A stretch of 32,188 nt of DNA from an uncultured Fibrobacter sp. Its GTDB lineage: Bacteria; Fibrobacterota; Fibrobacteria; Fibrobacterales; Fibrobacteraceae. The stretch is taken from assembly GCA_946405515.1 (NCBI GenBank), contig CAMJHM010000020.1, positions 1 to 32,188 on the forward strand. The letters run 5' to 3'. Positions 30,001-32,188 of this stretch are shown piece by piece. Below the pieces are notes generated by a model, which searched no databases, had not been told where the DNA came from, and saw only the letters and a list, made by a program, of their open reading frames with translations. Both the position numbers and the translations under genes were made by a program. The first letter of the stretch is position 1. Each line of letters begins with the position of its first letter.

Positions 30001-31605
30001 GAATTCACCATCGTAAGCGTTAAATCCAGAAGTATATTCATGATTCATATTCTCAACTAGGAACCAATAACCTTCCGGAGCCTTCAGTATGAGAGGCTTA
30101 GCCGCTTCCCACTCGCCAACTCCCTGTCCATTCACGTAAAATTCTTCGAATCTAGCAGGGATTGTTGCCCTAATGGTTTCGTACCGGGACACAGCAATGC
30201 TTGGCGTTTCTGATTCGCTTGCAAAGTAAGGCTCAATATTAACATCTTCGCCTGGCATCAAGAACGTCACCTCGTTCCCTTCGGAATACCATGTTCCACC
30301 CGTCTTAGAGACCTCCCATCCAGTATTTTCGCCCCAAATTCTCACGTGATGGAGATAATACCCAGAATCAGGCGTCACCGACAAAGAAACAGGCGTGTTC
30401 ACCTTGGCAGAAACCGTATTGGGAACGATATTGCCATTACTGTAATCCCAGAAAGAGACTGCATAATCTTTGTTCGGGTCGACAACAAGGAATATCAAAG
30501 CTAAACCATTGCGCTTTTGAATAGATTCACCCATTTCTTTATAATGGATTGTCAAATCATTGCTAGAAACAACCATGCTGCCAATATAACTCCCGTTAAG
30601 AGCCTTCAAGAGTGTATCGCTACTATTGTAGATATACAAGGAATCAGCGGAACCTCGACCCGAAAATTCCCCCATCACCTGGAACACTTTCCCTTCTGGC
30701 GCAGTTAATGCAAAATAGGCGTCGATTTTTTCATCTGTATAATCGTCAGAAATCGTGAACGTTTTTATTCCATCCGGAATGGTCATATTTTCTGTTCCCG
30801 AATGGTTCATACTTAAATAAAAATGCCCATAAGTAAGATTTTCAAAATGCGGGGTAATGGTAACATCTGTTTGCGGCATCACAAACGAGATTTCGTTATT
30901 GGAGTACCAACTGGCAGTATGTTCTACATTGCTCAAATATTCTTCCTTGACATATTCATCTTGAACAAGGGCCCTGTCAAGAACATAACCCGCATCGGGA
31001 GTTGCCGTCAAAGTCACCACTTCGCCAGGCATCGCTGTTGCCGGAGGATTGACAAAACCGCCATGTTCTGCTGTCTCGATATTGATGGCATGGGGACCAT
31101 TCGGATCCACAATCGTTATGGTCAACTCCAAACCTTCATACTCAGTTTTCCAATGATCACCTGAGCCCCTAAATTGAAGGAACATGTTTTCCTGGGTGCT
31201 GAGTTTCTTTCTCAAATTAGGGACATTCCCGTAATCGTACAGTAGATAACCTCCATTAGCATCAACGCCATCATAGACTGTCAGGTAACCTACAGATACA
31301 GAGTAATAATTTGTCTTTATGCTTCCTGCAAGACGAAGCAAACGACCTTCTGGAGCAGTCAATAAAAGGAATCCTTCGCAGCCTGCGCTAAATGTTTCAT
31401 TCGGTCCCCCGTCATCATACACCTTGAACGTCGTCACGCCATCGGGGATTACCAGCGTGTCGGTCCCGGTCGTGGGCATGTTGATGTAGTAACCGCCGTT
31501 ACCATCAGGAGTCAGCGATCTTTGTGCGGCCCATGCGTTTGTTACCGTCATTGTGGCAAATGCTAAAAACAGGATTGCACTCCAAATTCCCGGTCTTGTT
31601 TTCAC
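27046..31605 (-). CDS. Giant modular surface protein: alternating CUB-like and InlB-like repeats with T9SS-like C-terminus
   Basis: 1519 residues, GTG start with AAGGAG 7 bases upstream. Signal peptide to about residue 26. Then six CUB-like modules (about 28-167, 258-378, 467-578, 670-788, 878-1003, 1094-1213), each with an 'IP-[DE]-G' strand, 'L-T-A-P-E-G' and a 'DSL-x-IYDG'-type strand, alternate with five divergent InlB B-repeat-like modules (172-254, 380-462, 579-664, 790-874, 1005-1091) marked by 'VTLTATPDAGY' and 'FVMP..DV'. A further domain (1245-1425) follows, then a linker and a tail with YDLKGRSLNAKPKAKGVYV, resembling type A sorting signals of type IX secretion. Probably an adhesin or matrix protein on the cell surface; the ligand is unknown. 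Base composition changes along the gene. Confidence 0.88.
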   Translation of the reverse strand: MKTRPGIWSAILFLAFATMTVTNAWAAQRSLTPDGNGGYYINMPTTGTDTLVIPDGVTTFKVYDDGGPNETFSAGCEGFLLLTAPEGRLLRLAGSIKTNYYSVSVGYLTVYDGVDANGGYLLYDYGNVPNLRKKLSTQENMFLQFRGSGDHWKTEYEGLELTITIVDPNGPHAINIETAEHGGFVNPPATAMPGEVVTLTATPDAGYVLDRALVQDEYVKEEYLSNVEHTASWYSNNEISFVMPQTDVTITPHFENLTYGHFYLSMNHSGTENMTIPDGIKTFTISDDYTDEKIDAYFALTAPEGKVFQVMGEFSGRGSADSLYIYNSSDTLLKALNGSYIGSMVVSSNDLTIHYKEMGESIQKRNGLALIFLVVDPNKDYAVSFWDYSNGNIVPNTVSAKVNTPVSLSVTPDSGYYLHHVRIWGENTGWEVSKTGGTWYSEGNEVTFLMPGEDVNIEPYFASESETPSIAVSRYETIRATIPARFEEFYVNGQGVGEWEAAKPLILKAPEGYWFLVENMNHEYTSGFNAYDGEFADPVGSGAELMSGITTGRDLTLVYVGTGEYDMSIPVRLVDASVTHNVDVHYSGNGYAGGDLSSASTGNTINLTATPNEGYMIGSIYAEAYLDLNDESWSLPITGGTWYTSNDYSFTMPYANVRVNVEFVEKVTTANEGLFIEMPQRDSVFATIPADVESFNVNGECVYDACKGTLVLAAPEGFKFQLTGDVKTYGDSAGMAVFDGSGTGATKIWELDQGNGMYLNSSGDTLTLHYESSDSYMRMNLLVTIIDPDKKYRIEFAKVQGGTIDDYPESAAPGDTVTLNIVTDIKSYSVCIEAYDLKTTLYEFNRCYRSAWYENQVQFVMPEKDLSLEVYIFEAEYGDAVIPRADTLRLDIPEGMKSIDIYSDYSYIDWLYYSNSDGVLVLTAPEGYKLVVAEGAGDISDEGDSLIIYAGDGVDAERELATISVGGEIGELENTGRSLTFKFKSDGEGNGEGVYANVRVVDVNEVYSITLAGTWNGNMISDKLSATVGDTVTLVATPDEGYLLNYFTVDWEDFHGSWNSISPVGGTWYSGNEAKFVMPRGDVLIYAEFRSPNDYLRATIPTTDTVVANIPEGIRKLTVRTACGWAYCDNNDGVLVLTAPEGYSLRVSGSTDLVDEDSLFIYDGMDTDAKVLAKMSNNNNHIDYIYSTGRTLTFRLKSNDNGNGGYPELSVDVLKKSGSSAVAVYEYYNGYKFARIDGLYDGKDTVNIEEDMEVNNVEFIRNFAVTANDSGKYSTIVFPFDFNASSVSGLDDILEFSQMTEENGKLQVEMNRVWCRADVDPDRDCSSYEGNLKANTPYMLKMTDETLFFNGSNYTIKKTEPAVATSGNWQFIGTYAYKKWEKGDTDLGSVYGFAATASNGAEIGQFVKAGSGAFIRPLRAYLKHSSSNAEPRPAPAGHVSVWRDRSNELPEEIEVVVVEGKGRAGIGSGESGSEKKTTVIGRINTRTGEFTPVTRTYDLKGRSLNAKPKAKGVYVGKKR

Positions 31606-31637
31606 TTTTCTACTCCTTAGAAATGTTTTGTAATAAA

Positions 31638-31678
31638 ATTATATCATCAAAGAAATGTTGTCAATAAAAAAATGACAA
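31638..31678 (-). promoter_or_regulatory. Candidate promoter with operator-like inverted repeat for the giant gene
   Basis: On the minus strand a perfect TTGACA (31664-31659) is followed by a perfect TATAAT (31643-31638). The spacer is 15 bases, shorter than the ideal 17. The TTGACA overlaps one arm of an inverted repeat TTGTCA/TGACAA (31658-31663 and 31673-31678) with a 9-base A/T loop, a possible repressor site. Confidence 0.5.
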
Positions 31679-31702
31679 TAGAGCGAAATTCCTATTGTAT
31701 AC

Positions 31703-31729
31703 AAAAAAGCCCGGAATTTTATCCGGACT
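31703..31729 (-). terminator. Intrinsic terminator after pta
   Basis: On the minus strand an 8-bp stem AGTCCGGA/TCCGGGCT (one T-G pair) with a 6-base A/T loop is followed by six Ts. It lies about 45 bases after the pta stop. Confidence 0.88.
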
Positions 31730-31772
31730 TCTTTGTGAATTTCTTGACTGTGCCAGGAATGGCCGCTGTCGC

Positions 31773-32188
31773 TTACCCAGCCTGCACGGCGGTGAGCGCG
31801 ATCGTGTAGACGATGTCTTCCACGAGGGCGCCACGGCTGAGGTCGTTCACGGGCTTGGCGAGGCCCTGGAGCATCGGGCCGATGGCGATGGTGCCGCTCG
31901 CGCTGCGCTGTACGGCCTTGTAGCCGATGTTACCGGCAGAGAGGCTCGGGAACACGAACACGGTCGCCTTGCCGGCGACGGTGCTGCCGGGGGCCTTCAG
32001 GGACCCGACACTGGGCACGGTCGCCGCATCGTACTGGAGCGGGCCGTCCACGAGCATCTCGGGGCGGGCTTCCTTCACAATCTTGGTGGCCTCGCGCACG
32101 AGGTCGGCATCGGGACCCTTGCCGCTGTTCATTGTGCTGTAGCTGAGCATGGCCACGCGACTCGGCAGGCCGAAGGCCTTGGCCGTGT
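31773..32188 (-). CDS. pta: Phosphate acetyltransferase, C-terminal part (cut by window)
   Basis: Converts acetyl-CoA and phosphate to acetyl phosphate, feeding acetate production with acetate kinase. The frame is open to the window edge; only the last 138 or so residues are present. Family motifs are clear: [80 protein letters not shown] and the terminal [13 protein letters not shown]. The N-terminal part and start are outside, so it cannot be said whether it is the short or the long (DRTGG-containing) form. Codon use is GC-rich, unlike the adjacent AT-rich part of the giant gene. Confidence 0.95.
   Translation of the reverse strand, partial: TAKAFGLPSRVAMLSYSTMNSGKGPDADLVREATKIVKEARPEMLVDGPLQYDAATVPSVGSLKAPGSTVAGKATVFVFPSLSAGNIGYKAVQRSASGTIAIGPMLQGLAKPVNDLSRGALVEDIVYTIALTAVQAG

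Noticed and set aside
30342..30349. parS-like palindrome TCACGTGA
   Set aside because: Eight bases match the parS centre but the outer bases do not; it lies in the giant gene.

Overview
The window looks like a chromosomal segment of a Fibrobacter-like bacterium (phylum Fibrobacterota). This is inferred from gene content: diderm lipoproteins with Ser-rich linkers, a DUF4954-type protein, a huge CUB-like/InlB-like surface protein with a type IX-secretion-like C-terminus, and a parAB-M23-bactofilin cluster. No rRNA or marker gene settles the species. I see no insertion sequence, prophage or CRISPR array. Both ends cut genes (parA on the left, pta on the right).

Layout. 1-2992: chromosome segregation and cell-shape operon on the + strand (parA, parB, M23 peptidase, bactofilin). 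2991-3314: AT-rich, gene-poor stretch full of inverted repeats. 3315-4630: metallophosphoesterase, tRNA with CAT anticodon, small lipoprotein. 4774-8843: sbcD-sbcC nuclease pair. 8886-11987 (- strand): three-gene operon of a small unknown protein, a GT4 glycosyltransferase and a transglutaminase-like lipoprotein. 12016-14461 (+): DUF4954 beta-helix protein and a small membrane M48-like protease. 14463-17433 (-): ABC-class ATPase, flavin reductase, and a Ser-rich lipoprotein with a possible double-psi beta-barrel. 17434-18171: gene-free repeat field. 18172-20861 (+): PEGA-domain protein, LpoB-like lipoprotein, COG3014-like lipoprotein. 21049-24394 (+): outer-membrane-like protein, response regulator and histidine kinase, probably co-transcribed. 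24502-26804 (+): phosphofructokinase, a 47-aa ORF and a TPR-like exported protein. 26801-31605 (-): a 50-aa ORF with a good ribosome binding site and the 1519-aa modular surface protein. 31773-32188 (-): end of phosphate acetyltransferase.

The most unusual signal is a family of degenerate heptanucleotide repeats. The 17450-18074 gap is built almost wholly from runs of 7-bp units of several sequence classes, punctuated by short GC-rich hairpins, two of which recur as near-exact 51-bp and exact 30-bp duplicates. The same kind of heptads occurs at gene edges (15121-15148 covers a stop codon; 19417-19451 covers a possible ribosome binding site). One class, GACGAGA, has no stop codon in any of six frames and is found inside two unrelated genes (parB and the glycosyltransferase), each time in an interdomain linker and each time giving the same charged peptide DERRETR. 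Second to this are the 50-aa ORF beside the giant surface protein and the inverted-repeat island beside the parAB-bactofilin cluster.
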